In this document: one piece after another, positions 21,739 to 31,461 of the stretch | Position numbering within the stretch: position 1 is the stretch's first letter | Layout of the letters: the number at the start of each line of letters is the position of its first letter | Assembly: GCA_029204045.2 (NCBI GenBank) | Contig: CM055075.1 | Span: 18,956,810-19,020,809 of the forward strand | Reading direction: 5' to 3' | From: Tillandsia leiboldiana | Lineage: Eukaryota > Streptophyta > Magnoliopsida > Poales > Bromeliaceae | Length of the DNA: 64,000 nt | The notes under the pieces: model-generated | Database searches by the model: none | What the model was told of the DNA's origin: nothing | What the model saw: the letters and a program-made list of their open reading frames with translations, nothing else | Made by a program: the position numbers and the translations under genes

Positions 21739-22930
21739 TGTCACGCCCCGGGGTCGAAACTGCGACCCGGGCCCGCCAACAGATCCGTCGCCCATACGGG
21801 AAGCTCCGTATAGACGAAGCGTCTAACCTGCAAAAAGAAGGATACTATAGCTATACAGATATCAGAGCTGAAAAATAAACTACTGAAATAAAAAATAATA
21901 CAACTGTCAAATAGTACAAGTCTGAACCTCACTACAAAAGTCTCTCAAAATAAAACTCTCAAAAGTAATTAACTACTAAAATCCAGCAGACTGTACTACT
22001 AAGCTCCAAAAAGGGGTACCGCTATACTCCAAGGACGGGTAGGGAACTAGCTCGCGACTCCCTCACCTCGATCAGCAACAAAAGGATCAGCAACAAGAGC
22101 AGCAGGAACTGGAGAAAGGGTCCCTGGGGAAAGACACCACAGCGGGTGTGAGAACTACATCCCACAGTAGTTCTCAGTGGGTACCGCTACCAAGCCGGAC
22201 GGTCTGCCCACTAAGTCTACTAGAGGCATAAGATAACAGGAAAACTGTAATAATGAAAAGATAAGCTGGAAAAAGTCTACAACTATCATGCCTCTATCTA
22301 CAATGCTCAAAGGGTGATACAGATGAAAATGATGCATCGACTCTAACCCAAGTACTCAATCAACCCAATCACAATGACTGCCACATAGGGTCCAGTCAAA
22401 CCTGCGCCCACCTACTGCCATTACATCCACGGAGGACTGGACTTACGTAGGGCGTCCGTGATTGCCAAAACTGGCCCAGCCAGAGGGACTGCGTCGACAA
22501 GTCGCGATAGCAAAGTAACATGCCCAACTCCGGAGTGGCACTCGAGGGGCGCGACCCCACCGAGGAAAGTATCTATGCATCTCTGTCGAGCTCAATATGG
22601 CCCTTGCAGGCTATAGTCCAATCCACAATCAACAAGATCGACAGTAACCAACAAATCACATCTCTAACTCACTGGCTGGAAATACTCGACAGCCAGGACC
22701 ACCGTCAACCCGACGGCTCCCACAACAGGACATCAACCCAACACGCAAACTCACTAACAGAATATACTCCACAGCTGACAACAATGAAGGGTCCGAGAAC
22801 CCCGAAAGACTAGAACCTACAACCCAAATCAAACAAGAACAGGCTCTAGGCATAGCGTCTCGTTGTTCTCGACCCAAAGAAAAGGCAGCCCTTAGAACCC
22901 AGACCACTCGAATCCTCTCGAGTAGGGAAG
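21739..22930 (-). mobile_element. 5' LTR (partial) of the minus-strand chromovirus (copy 3)
   Basis: It starts TGTCACGCCCCGGGGTCG at 21,739 and includes the terminal hairpin (21,751-21,775) and the conserved 10-bp hairpin at 22,149-22,176. Similarity to the other LTRs fades near 22,930, so the U3 half is missing at this place, probably displaced by later insertions. Confidence 0.65.
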
Positions 22931-23106
22931 TTTACAGTAAAATGTGACATTTATTACTGAAAACTATTTTTCACTCAACCCACGCGGGGTGAGGACTAAA
23001 AGTAGTTCATTTTTTAAAACCATCTTGATTTGAGGAAAATCCATTTTTAATGATTTTTAGGTCTTTTAGGAAGAAAACAGTTGGAAAACAAGTTTTTATA
23101 CCCAAA
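22931..23106. other. Unassigned short flank of the CCAAA insertion
   Basis: No gene. It ends with CCAAA (23,102-23,106), the left target duplication of the following solo LTR. The matching right flank starts at 26,620. Confidence 0.5.
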
Positions 23107-23409
23107 TGTAGGACCCCCGAACCCCATGCAGCGTTCTTCCGATGAATCCACTGTTAGAACACCTGGTGTTGGTGTATCTGGCCCATGGTGCATCAATAGG
23201 ATGTCACAGATGGGCCCTGTAGGGTTTTATTAGTTGTGTTGGCTTTCGGCTGGGTTTGCCGAAATTTTGAAAAAGAATTAGGCCAATCTGACGTCGGAAA
23301 TAGATTCAGCACGGAAAAACGCTTGAAAACGGCTATTTGCTTGTTAAATTCTGAGTCCGGATACCCAAAAACGGACTCCCGAAAGTTTTACTAGTTTTTC
23401 GGTGCATGG

Positions 23410-23900
23410 GGGTGTTGTGGACCGGCGGGGGTGCCACGTGGCAGCCGCTGATTGGGCGGTGCACGCGGCCCGGTCCACGGAACGGCCTGGAAGGCCTGGG
23501 GTGCACGGCAAGAGGCGTGGACCGGCGGGAATCCACGTGGCAGCGCGGGATTGGTCGGTCCACACGGCGCGGTCCACCGAGCGTTGGCGCGGGTGCATGG
23601 GCCGGCGCTGTGGACACGTGGCAGGTCGCTATTGGCGGGCGTAGTGTGCGCGGTCCACGGGGACTCGCGGCATGGAGCATGCACCAGGGCGCGCCACGTG
23701 GCGGCCTGCGAGTGGCCGGCTCACGCGCGCGCGGTCCACGCAGCGTGCGCGCCAGGCAGGGCCGTACCGGCCGTACAGGCGGGCAGGTGGGGGCAGGTGA
23801 GCTGCTCCACCCACCCCGCTGACCGGGCAGGTGGACACGCGGCGCTTCCCGTCGGGGCTTGCACGGCTGTCCGGTGTTCGGTGGACACGTGTCAAGCCCC
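23410..23900 (+). promoter_or_regulatory. G-box array in U3 of solo LTR copy 4
   Basis: Five CACGTG cores lie at 23,435, 23,534, 23,615, 23,695 and 23,886. At least the first four are in repeating units of about 80-100 bases that start with GTGGACCGGCGGG or a variant; the first three carry ATTGG (an inverted CCAAT box) about 10-20 bases after the G-box. G-boxes bind plant bZIP and bHLH factors, so this may be an inducible enhancer. That it drives transcription is an inference. Confidence 0.6.
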
Positions 23901-24123
23901 AGGGCGGGTCGGACCAAGTGGGCGTCCGGCTGGATCCCGTGTGCGGGCTGGGCCGGGCCGGGCCGCACTGTGCGCGCCCGAAACCGGCCGGGCCGGGCCG
24001 CACTGTGCGCGCCCGAATTCGGGCTGGGCCGCACTGTAGCCCCCCGAATCTTGGGCTGGGCCGCACTGTAGCCGCCCGGAAACCGGGACACATCCGGTAT
24101 TAATTGAATTGTTTCTTTTGGCC

Positions 24124-24130
24124 TATAAAA
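24124..24130 (+). promoter_or_regulatory. TATA box of solo LTR copy 4
   Basis: TATAAAA in a CCTATAAAAGGAG context, about 230 bases after the last G-box and just after the GC-rich repeats. Confidence 0.7.
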
Positions 24131-26155
24131 GGAGCCCGAGCTGCATTCTTGAGCCGTTTTCTCCTCTTTCCAGGCTTCAAACCCCCGAGCTCCCTTCTTG
24201 ACATTTGTTCTTCTTCAAGTGCTTCTTCCACCTGCAGAGTTTTGGGATTTTTCGGGACACGCATCCCGAGGTTACAGATTTTACGGCGCGGTGCGACGTT
24301 CTTTTTCCGGTGATCTTCTTCGTCACAGTTCAGTGTTGGCACTCCCCTGGGCTACCCCGACCTTCGATGTTGGCGATTCTTGCGCCGACTTACTCCAGAG
24401 AGGTAGGGCTTCATCTTTCGTATTGATCGCTCTCTCCCATTCCGAGTTTTTGGCACGGATCCCGAGGTGCCTTGTGACCCTCTTTTTCTGTCTGGTTTTA
24501 GGGACAGCATTGGAGTGTTTTAGCCATATCTTTGCGTACGAGCGTCGGATTGAGGCGTGCTTATACAAGTTTTTCATCTACAGATCACAAGGAACAAGCT
24601 CATACTTTTCTTGGATTTTTCCAGAGTTTCTTTTGGAGGTGAAAATCCCGTTTTTCCTGTATTCAGTGCTACAGTTTTTGTGCAGTAATCTTTTGAGTTT
24701 ACTGCCTTGCCGAATTTGTATCTTGACCTTCGGAACTCGGATTTGGGCGTGCAGGGTACCATTTCGAAGATATCGACGCGAGGATCACTGTGATATTTTT
24801 ATTGGAATTTTCTGGGCATTTTCAGCAGGTGAAAAAGGGGCAACTTTGTGACTGAAATTCTGTGTATGTTTTTATGGACAGTTTTGGAGTTGAAGTGTAA
24901 TTGTGGACTTTGTGTTGTACCTAGGAGAGTTCGTGTGTTGCTGGAATCCTTTGGAGTAGGAGATTTGGATTCTTGGGTATTTTCAGCTGTACGATCCCGG
25001 ACAGTTAGCACGTTCAGGTGGGTGACCTTACTTGCAAAATCTATGGACTGCGTGCTAATTCTATGATTGTAGGACCATGCATGTTAGTGATTGGACTTGT
25101 TATCATGTGAGAACTGAATGTTAGTAGATATATTCATGTGAGAACTGAATATTAGTATTTTATCTTCTAAAAACTGAATATTAGCACTCCTGTGTATTAG
25201 ATGGTGGACCGTATGATCTTTTTGTGATCCCTACATCATATTTAAATATTAAATCTTGGAACTTGACCTAGCACCCCTGCCATATGTATCATGTTCAGCC
25301 AGACTGTAGAAAACTTCAACTTGGGCTAGGTTCTTTATTGTTCTAGACATTCCCACATCACGGTATTATACTTGTCATTCTGGACTTAGCTTTTCTCGCC
25401 CGAGTTGCGGGCTGAGGGTCGGGTGGTTGTGGGATGCTTTTGCACTCGTGTCTGGGGACCGAGTGGAGTTGATAGCAGTCTGTAGATTCGGTTTCTTTGG
25501 GAAAGTGATAGTGATGGTGGATCTGAGTTCTTGGGAACTGTCTGAGTGACAGTGAATCTCAGCTGGGTAGATTCCAGCCAGTGAGTGAGACAGTGATTTG
25601 TTGAGTCGGGTGGGATAGCACCAGATTATCGACTCGAGTTATTGTTTCGGCAACCGCGAACTGTGGGCGGTTGGACCGACTAGTGTTATGCATCAGTTGG
25701 GACTGGGTTTTTGCATTGTGGATTGAGTGAGTCTCCACCTTGAGCATAGCGTCGACTTTTATCTGATTTATTGAGATATTCAGCAGAGCAGTTGGACTTG
25801 GGCCACATTTTGACTCGAGCGGGTCGCTCCCCTCGAGTGCCCCTCCGGAGTAGGCGAGACCGGGTTGTCGTACCGGCGTTGAGTTGAGCTTTTACCGGGT
25901 TGTCGTACCGGTGTTGAGTTGAGCTTTTGCCGGGTTGTTGTACCGGCGTGAGTATTGAGTTCCTCTTTCCCGACTTGTCGACGCATTTGTTCCCCTAGCA
26001 TATTGTTCTTCCTGTTCCACTCGTAGAGCATCTAGATAGAGGCATTGTAGCTGTAGACTTTACTTCTCCAGTTTTTCCTTACAGCACTGCATATTTTATT
26101 CTATGCCTCTAGTAGACTTGGTGGGCAGACCGTCGGGTTTGTTGGTGGCACCCAC

Positions 26156-26183
26156 TGAGAACTACTGTGGGATGTAGTTCTCA
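26156..26183 (+). other. Conserved LTR hairpin, copy 3
   Basis: TGAGAACTAC, loop TGTGGGAT, GTAGTTCTCA. Perfect 10-bp stem in the plus-strand LTR, preceded by the conserved CTTATGCCTCTAGTAGACTT-like stretch. Confidence 0.8.
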
Positions 26184-26619
26184 CACCCGTCGTGGTGTTT
26201 TTCCCCAGGGACTTCTGCTCCAGTTCCTGCAGCTCCTATAGCTGATCCAGCTCCTTCGGACCGAGGTAAGGGAGTCGCGAGATAGATCCCTTCCCGTCAG
26301 CTTCTGAGTAGCGAGAGTAGATGCACCCCTTACTACTTTTGGATGTGTTTTGTGGAGTGGCTTTGTAGTGAGGTATCGAGTTGTACTTTCCTTTTCTGCT
26401 GTTCTGAGAGACACTTGTATCAGGTGAGGTTGGTTGTATATTTGGAAGTTGTAGTTGTATTATTGTAGCTTTTATTTCTGCTTTTACTATTTCAGCTCTG
26501 ATATCTGCTAGATTAGAGGTTCTCTTGCAGGTTAGTCGCTACGTCTATACGGGGCTTCTCGTATGGGTGGCGGATCTGTTGGCGGGCCCGGGTCGCAGTA
26601 TCGACCCCGGGGCGTGACA

Positions 26620-26813
26620 CCAAACCCCGAAGGGCTAATGCCTTCGTCCAATCAGACAAGAACAGACTCCGGCGACCCTTTGATATTTGGAAGAAAACAT
26701 TGGTTGACTAAAATCATGTGTGTGTCCAAAAGGTTCTGGGTTCAAGGTCCTGCTATCACTGGTATACTATTGCCACTAACACAGTGGCAACACATAAAAT
26801 CGAGAAACACGAC
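26620..26813. other. Right flank of solo LTR copy 4, unassigned
   Basis: It begins with the second CCAAA. No coding sequence and no clear similarity to the LTRs; it ends where reverse LTR similarity resumes near 26,814. Confidence 0.45.
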
Positions 26814-27999
26814 ATCCCGGGACCATCGTTCACCCAACGGCTCCCGCCACAGATATAATACCAGCTACATCTACCAGACTCCACTCTGCCCCCAAGCACG
26901 AGTGTAACATGCATCCCACACTAAGAGAAATCCCGACCACTCGACCCGCTACTCGGGCGAGGATAACACTATGTCCAGGAATAGACAACACAAAAAGGGG
27001 ATTTTTCACCTGTTTGCAACCCTCATAAAAATCCAGAAAAATTACGGTTGCGATCCTTGCGACGAGTATATTCAAAACAAGTATTTATATTCCCCGATCT
27101 GATGCTCGTAGCCCAAGATAGAAAATAAACAAGCCCATGCTGTCCAGAAAATCCATCGCAGAAAATAGGGTCAAATGATGCCCCAGGAACCGTGCCAAAA
27201 GTTCCAAACGAAGCAAAGTGGTCAACACAAAAATCGAAGCCTTACCTCTTAGGAACACGCTGTCACAAAAATCGTCCAAAAATTCCTCCCGGTTTGCGCA
27301 CGGAAATTTTTTGACTGAACTGTGACGGAAATAGGCCGAAAATGGAAATCGTCGAAGCGCGGCGCGTCGCAGATAACTCATTGTCTGCAACTCCAAAAAT
27401 TTTGAAACTTTCTGTAGAGGTGGATGACAGAGAGAGGAACAAGTTTACTTCATACCACAAGCTCTTATTCTCTCTCTAGAATCCGAAAATCACAAAGAGA
27501 GAAAGAAGTGGCTTAAATAGGCAACCAAAATGGATTAAAATCCATTCGGGCTCCACACCGGATCCAGGCCAAAATAGGAAACAGCGAAACCAGCCAATAG
27601 GATTGCGCCGTGCGTCCCAAAACACGAAACAGTCGTGAAAGCTTCCTCGGAAGGCGCCACGTGTCCCCCTCCGCCCACGTGTTCCGTATGTCTTGCGCAC
27701 GTGGGCGGCTTGAGCCAGCCAATGGGGAGGTGCCACGTGTCCCCCACGCGATTCACGTGGTCTACGCTTCCGGTCTACGCGCCGGGTCTTCCGGAATCTG
27801 TCGTCCAATCACACGCTGCCCGCCACCATTGACGAGGATCCACCAATCAGGATCTGCCACGTGGCAAATCCAATATTCCCTGCTCCCGGTGCACGCCTTT
27901 CCTGTGGACCAGCTCGCCTGCACGCCTGCCCGCGCTGCCCGCGGCCGCGCTCCGCCACTGCGCTCCACCGTGCTCCGCCGCTCGCCGGTCGCCGCCAAC
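26814..27999 (-). mobile_element. Reverse Gypsy LTR, copy 5, left part
   Basis: Similar to the middle and U3 of solo LTR copy 1 in the same orientation (CTCTGCCCCCAAGCACGAGTG at 26,884 onward, ATCGCAGA and CGAAGCGCG motifs near 27,350). A TATA-like CTATTTAAG is on the minus strand near 27,512, and a dense G-box group is at 27,658-27,863. It is broken at 28,000 by another insertion and resumes at about 30,222. Confidence 0.65.
27658..27863 (-). promoter_or_regulatory. Dense G-box cluster in U3 of LTR copy 5
   Basis: CACGTG cores start at 27,658, 27,676, 27,698, 27,734, 27,754 and 27,858, six in 206 bases, several as GCCACGTG or CCACGTGG with CCAAT boxes near (about 27,719, 27,789, 27,843). 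Placed upstream of the minus-strand TATA-like site at 27,512. Confidence 0.55.
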
Positions 28000-28176
28000 T
28001 GTCACGGACTTAAGCTTTTCGCCTAGCAAAAGTTCGTGCGGCGCCCGCCTTCCTGCTCGAAGAGGGCAAGCCTTGCTCTCTGCTTGCTAGCCTGGACCTT
28101 CGCGCCCTACGACTAAATGCAAAAGTAGAGAAAAGAGAAATGAGTAGTGGTTCCGCAGAAAAACTAAGTACTCTCT
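28000..28176. mobile_element. Terminal non-coding part of an inserted Gypsy fragment
   Basis: From TGTCACGGACTTAAG at 28,000 the sequence no longer matches LTR copy 5. It has the TG start and composition of an LTR of a different Gypsy family, followed directly by the protease end of the minus-strand gag frame. The element's other end and target duplication were not found. Confidence 0.45.
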
Positions 28177-29765
28177 TTACTTAGAAGATAACACTACAAG
28201 ATACAACTCTCTCTCCTTGATTCTTAATGCTCCAAGGTGTGGCATCGGAACCGCCTTTGACGAAGCCAAGAAGTCCATACCCAGTATGACTTGGAAGTCG
28301 TCGATAGGTGCGGCGGTGAAGTTTGCAGTGCCCTTCCAAGGTCCCACTGCAATTGCCACGCCTTTGGCCACCCCTAACACGGGTTGTGCTTGCGAGTTGA
28401 CGGCCTTCATCTTACTTGTGTCCTTCTTAAGGGAAAGGCCTAATCGCTTGACCTCCGCCTCCGCGACAAAGTTATGAGTGGCTCCCGTGTCAACCAGCGC
28501 TCGTGTGGCCTTGCCGTTAAGGACCACATCGATGTACATGAGTCCCTTATTGAGGGATTTGGCATTGCTTGCCACCCCCTGAACCGCATTGACGAGCCTA
28601 AGAGCGCCCATCTTTGTTGGTTCGCTGCTGCCCTCACCCTGCTCAGTTTGGACAACATTTACCTGTTTTTTCTTTGGACAATCTCTCGCCCAATGGTTTT
28701 CGCCACAAACGTAGCACATCAGCTTTTTGGATGGCGCCGCAGGTCCTTTGTCGCGACCCCTGCGCTCCTTTGGGTCGCGGCGTTCTCCCCCACCCTTAGC
28801 CTTGCTCAATTTGGGTGTTCTGCCGCGAGACGGATCCGCCTTCTCATACTCAGGAAGCTTCTCCGCTAAGGCGATTGCGGAGCCCACGTCTTGCACGTTA
28901 CGCCCCACAAGTTCTTTGTTCGCCCAGGGTTGGAGTCCGTCAAGAAAGAAGAATAGACGATATTCTTCCGCCATGTTGGTGATGGACAGCATCAACTTGG
29001 AGTACTCCTTAACATACTCCTTGAGAGTCCCGGTATGTTTGAGTCGTCGAAGTTGCCTCCTCGCAAGATATTCGACGTGCTCGGGATAGAACTGCGCCTT
29101 AAGCTAGCGCACAAAGTCCTCCCAAGTCTTCAATTCGCATTGGCCCTTCTCGGCCTCTGCAGATCGCCGACGCCACCACAGCATCGCATCGTCAGCGAGG
29201 TACATGGATGCGGCCTGGACTTTCTCCTCCTCTTCGTCTAGCCGCAGCGCCTTGATGTAGCGCTCCATGTGCCATAGGAAATTGTCGATTTCCTTTTCGT
29301 CGCGCGTTCCCCTAAAAGATTGAGGCTCGGGAACACGTACCTTTGAAGCATACCCCCTGTGAGATTCAGGATCACGCCCTACCGCTTTCTCAAGGATTGT
29401 GACCTGTGACTTGAGGTGCTCGACCTCATCGACCCGGGCAACAAGATCATTGATCAGGGTAGTTTGCTCCTCGTCTCGACGAGTAATGGTCTCCTGAAGC
29501 CTTTGAAACTCGGTGCGAAAGGTTGTCATTGCAAAAGTAACACTTTCCTCCATGCTATGAAAGTCAACGACAAACATGTTAGAGTTTCAGGCAACTCAGA
29601 ATATTGTTCACCTATTCTTGCCATGGCATCCTCCAATAGCGCGAGGCGGCCCTCCAAAGGAGCGTCGTCCCTCGTGATGGCCCGCCGCTCTTTGCCCTTG
29701 CCTCGCCTAGACTGCGTTGGAGGTTCAGCCACAACATCGGGGTTGCCAGCATCTGATGTTGACAT
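28177..29765 (-). pseudogene. Gypsy gag and protease, frameshifted
   Basis: Reading from ATG at 29,765 (MSTSDAGNPD), frames shift at least twice. A coiled-coil segment and the retrotransposon gag domain lie over 29,577-29,104 (VPEPQSFRGTRDEKEIDNFLWHME, LADDAMLWWRRR). The gag end, a CX2CX4HX4C zinc knuckle (CYVCGENHWARDC) and an aspartic protease with ALVDTGATHNFV and VILGMDFL are in the 272-codon frame 28,995-28,177. The frame ends after the protease; reverse transcriptase is absent. It is a Gypsy chromovirus-like gag-protease fragment without the rest of pol. Confidence 0.85.
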
Positions 29766-29779
29766 GGTTCCTAGCTCGA

Positions 29780-30221
29780 ACCTGGCTCAGCGACGTGTTA
29801 CTTCTTACCAAAGGGCGGCGGGTGTTTGTGCCCAAGTGGGGCAACCTTCGCCACGAGCTCATAAAGGAGTGTCATGACTCCAAGTGGGCAGGTCATCCAG
29901 GTCAGAAGCGGACTTTGGCATTGCTCGAGGCCGCTTACTACTGGCCACGAATGCACGAAGACGTCGAGGCCTACGTGCGAACTTGCTTGGTGTGTCAACA
30001 GGACAAGGTTGAACACCAGCGACCTGGCAGTCTTCTTGAGCCATTTCCTATTCCAAGCCGTCCGTGGGAAAGCATCTCCATGGACTTCATCTCCACCTTG
30101 CCAAAGGTGGGGGAGCGTGAGTCCATACTGGTGGTGGTGGATCGTTTTTCTAAGTACGGGACCTTCATCGCAGCACCAACCGATTGCACGGCTGAAGAAG
30201 CAGCACGACTCATAAATGGAC
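29780..30221 (+). pseudogene. Gypsy integrase fragment in opposite orientation to gag
   Basis: The plus strand encodes the integrase zinc finger and start of the catalytic core: HELIKECHDSKWAGHPG, YYWPRMHEDVEAYVRTCLVCQQDK (HHCC pattern), then PWESISMDFISTLPK and VVVDRFSKYGTFIAAP. It ends near 30,215 before the second catalytic acid. It starts within about 20 bases of the gag start codon on the other strand, so the two parts of one polyprotein now face away from each other. Truncated at both ends. Confidence 0.85.
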
Positions 30222-30347
30222 CCGATTTTCGTGCCGGGTCCATTTCTGAGGTCCAATTTCGACACTACTAGCTCCGTTACACCGTGTAAGCTTCCTGTAG
30301 TCACTGTTAATGCTGCAAAAGTCTTTGTGGAAGTCCAGATCATCACA
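30222..30347 (-). mobile_element. Reverse Gypsy LTR, copy 5, terminal part
   Basis: Continues the LTR interrupted at 28,000 and ends GATCATCACA at 30,347, the inverted 5' start of the LTR (TGTGATGATC). About 100 bases of LTR appear to be missing at the interruption. Confidence 0.6.
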
Positions 30348-31461
30348 CTTCCGTTCTGAGAGTGAGCGTGGATTTTGACTATAGCCTGCATGTGCCAATG
30401 TTCGATACTCTATGCCGCGCCGTTTTCCTCAGTTGAGGTCGCGCCCCCTGAGATGCCGCAGTGGATGCAATGGTTGGCTTGTTGAGGCAGTTTTTTCGCA
30501 GTAGATGCGATGTTTGGCCTGTTTGGCCTGTTGAGACAGTTTCTCGCAGTGGATGCGATATTTGGCCTATTGAGGCAGTTTTTCCGCAGTGGATGCGATG
30601 ATGGGCCTGTTGTGGCAGTTTTGCGCGAGATGTGAGTTAGTCCGTGTGGGACGCCCTACGTAAGTCCCGTCCTCTTGTGGATGTGTGGCAGTAGGTGGGC
30701 GTAGGTTTGACTGGACCCTATGTGACAGTCAGTTCGATTGGGTCGATTGGGCACATTGGGTGCGAGTAGTTGCATATCTTTTCATCTGTACCACCCATTG
30801 AGTATTTAGATAGAGGCATGATAGCTATAGAGTATCTCCAGCTTTTCTTGTTCAGTTTTTACTGCATTATTATCTTATGCCTCTAGTAGACTTAGTGGGC
30901 AGACCGTCGGGCTTGGTGGCGGTACCCACTGAGAACTACGTGTTGATGTAGTTCTCACACCCGTTGGGGGTTCTCCCCCTCCTTTTTCTTTCCTCTCCTT
31001 TGTTTTGCAGAGTCATTGCGGGTGTTGCTGATTCTGCTGTTGCTGTTCGAGGCGAGGGAGTCGCGAGCTAGATCCCTACCTGTCTTTGGAGACTTGTAAT
31101 ACAGTCAGTAGATTAGTTTTATTTCTGCTTTTGAGAGATTGTTGTAGTGAGGATATGACTTGTACTGAGAGCCTGTACACTGGTGCATTATGATTTTAGT
31201 TTATCTCCTTGTTTGGGTTCTTAGATATTGTATCAGAGGATATTGTTTGATGATCATTTTTGAGAGATGGATATTGTACCTTTATTTCCAGTTGTACAGT
31301 GGTTGGATTTTAGTTTTACAGCAGTTTTCTTTTTAGCTCTGATATATGTTAGCTGTAGTACCTTTTCTTATAGGTTGGACGCTTCGCCTATGCGGGGTTT
31401 TCGTATAGGTGGCGGATCTGTTGGCGAGCCCGGGTCGCAGTTTTGACCCCGGGGCGTGACA
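30348..31461 (+). mobile_element. Plus-strand Gypsy LTR, copy 6, 3' part
   Basis: Begins inside the LTR (CTTCCGTTCTGAGAG matches the inverse of 13,314-13,325) and ends GGGGCGTGACA at 31,461. It has tandem GCAGTGGATGCGAT-like units (30,459-30,602), the conserved hairpin at 30,930-30,957 with loop GTGTTGAT, and the terminal hairpin. The U3 half is missing at its left. Confidence 0.7.

Larger units (their letters stand above)
23107..26619 (+). mobile_element. Solo LTR, plus strand, Gypsy chromovirus-type family (copy 4)
   Basis: It starts TGTAGGACCCCCGAAC and ends GGGGCGTGACA, with CCAAA repeated directly on both sides (23,102-23,106 and 26,620-26,624), so it is a complete 3.5-kb solo LTR. Order: U3 with five CACGTG boxes (23,435-23,891), GC-rich tandem GGGCCGCACTGTAGCC-like units (about 23,950-24,075), TATA box at 24,124, a long leader, CCGGGTTGTCGTACCGG repeats (25,860-25,950), the conserved hairpin at 26,156-26,183 and the terminal hairpin. 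Many frames in the GC-rich part are open by composition only. Confidence 0.88.

Noticed and set aside
23410..23900. Regularly spaced repeats as a CRISPR-like array
   Set aside because: Plant LTR sequence, imperfect units and similar spacers; it is a promoter repeat.
23333..24091. 252-codon minus-strand frame and several plus-strand frames
   Set aside because: Lie in the U3 repeats of solo LTR copy 4; repetitive, compositional and without a recognisable domain.
24198..24851. 217-codon plus-strand frame just downstream of the LTR TATA box
   Set aside because: Phe/Leu/Ser-rich translation with no motif; the equivalent leader in other LTR copies is not open, so it is probably chance.
26590..26619. 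Stem-loop with GGTCG...CGACC at LTR ends as a tRNA T-arm
   Set aside because: No acceptor, D or anticodon arm around it; it is the LTR terminal hairpin.
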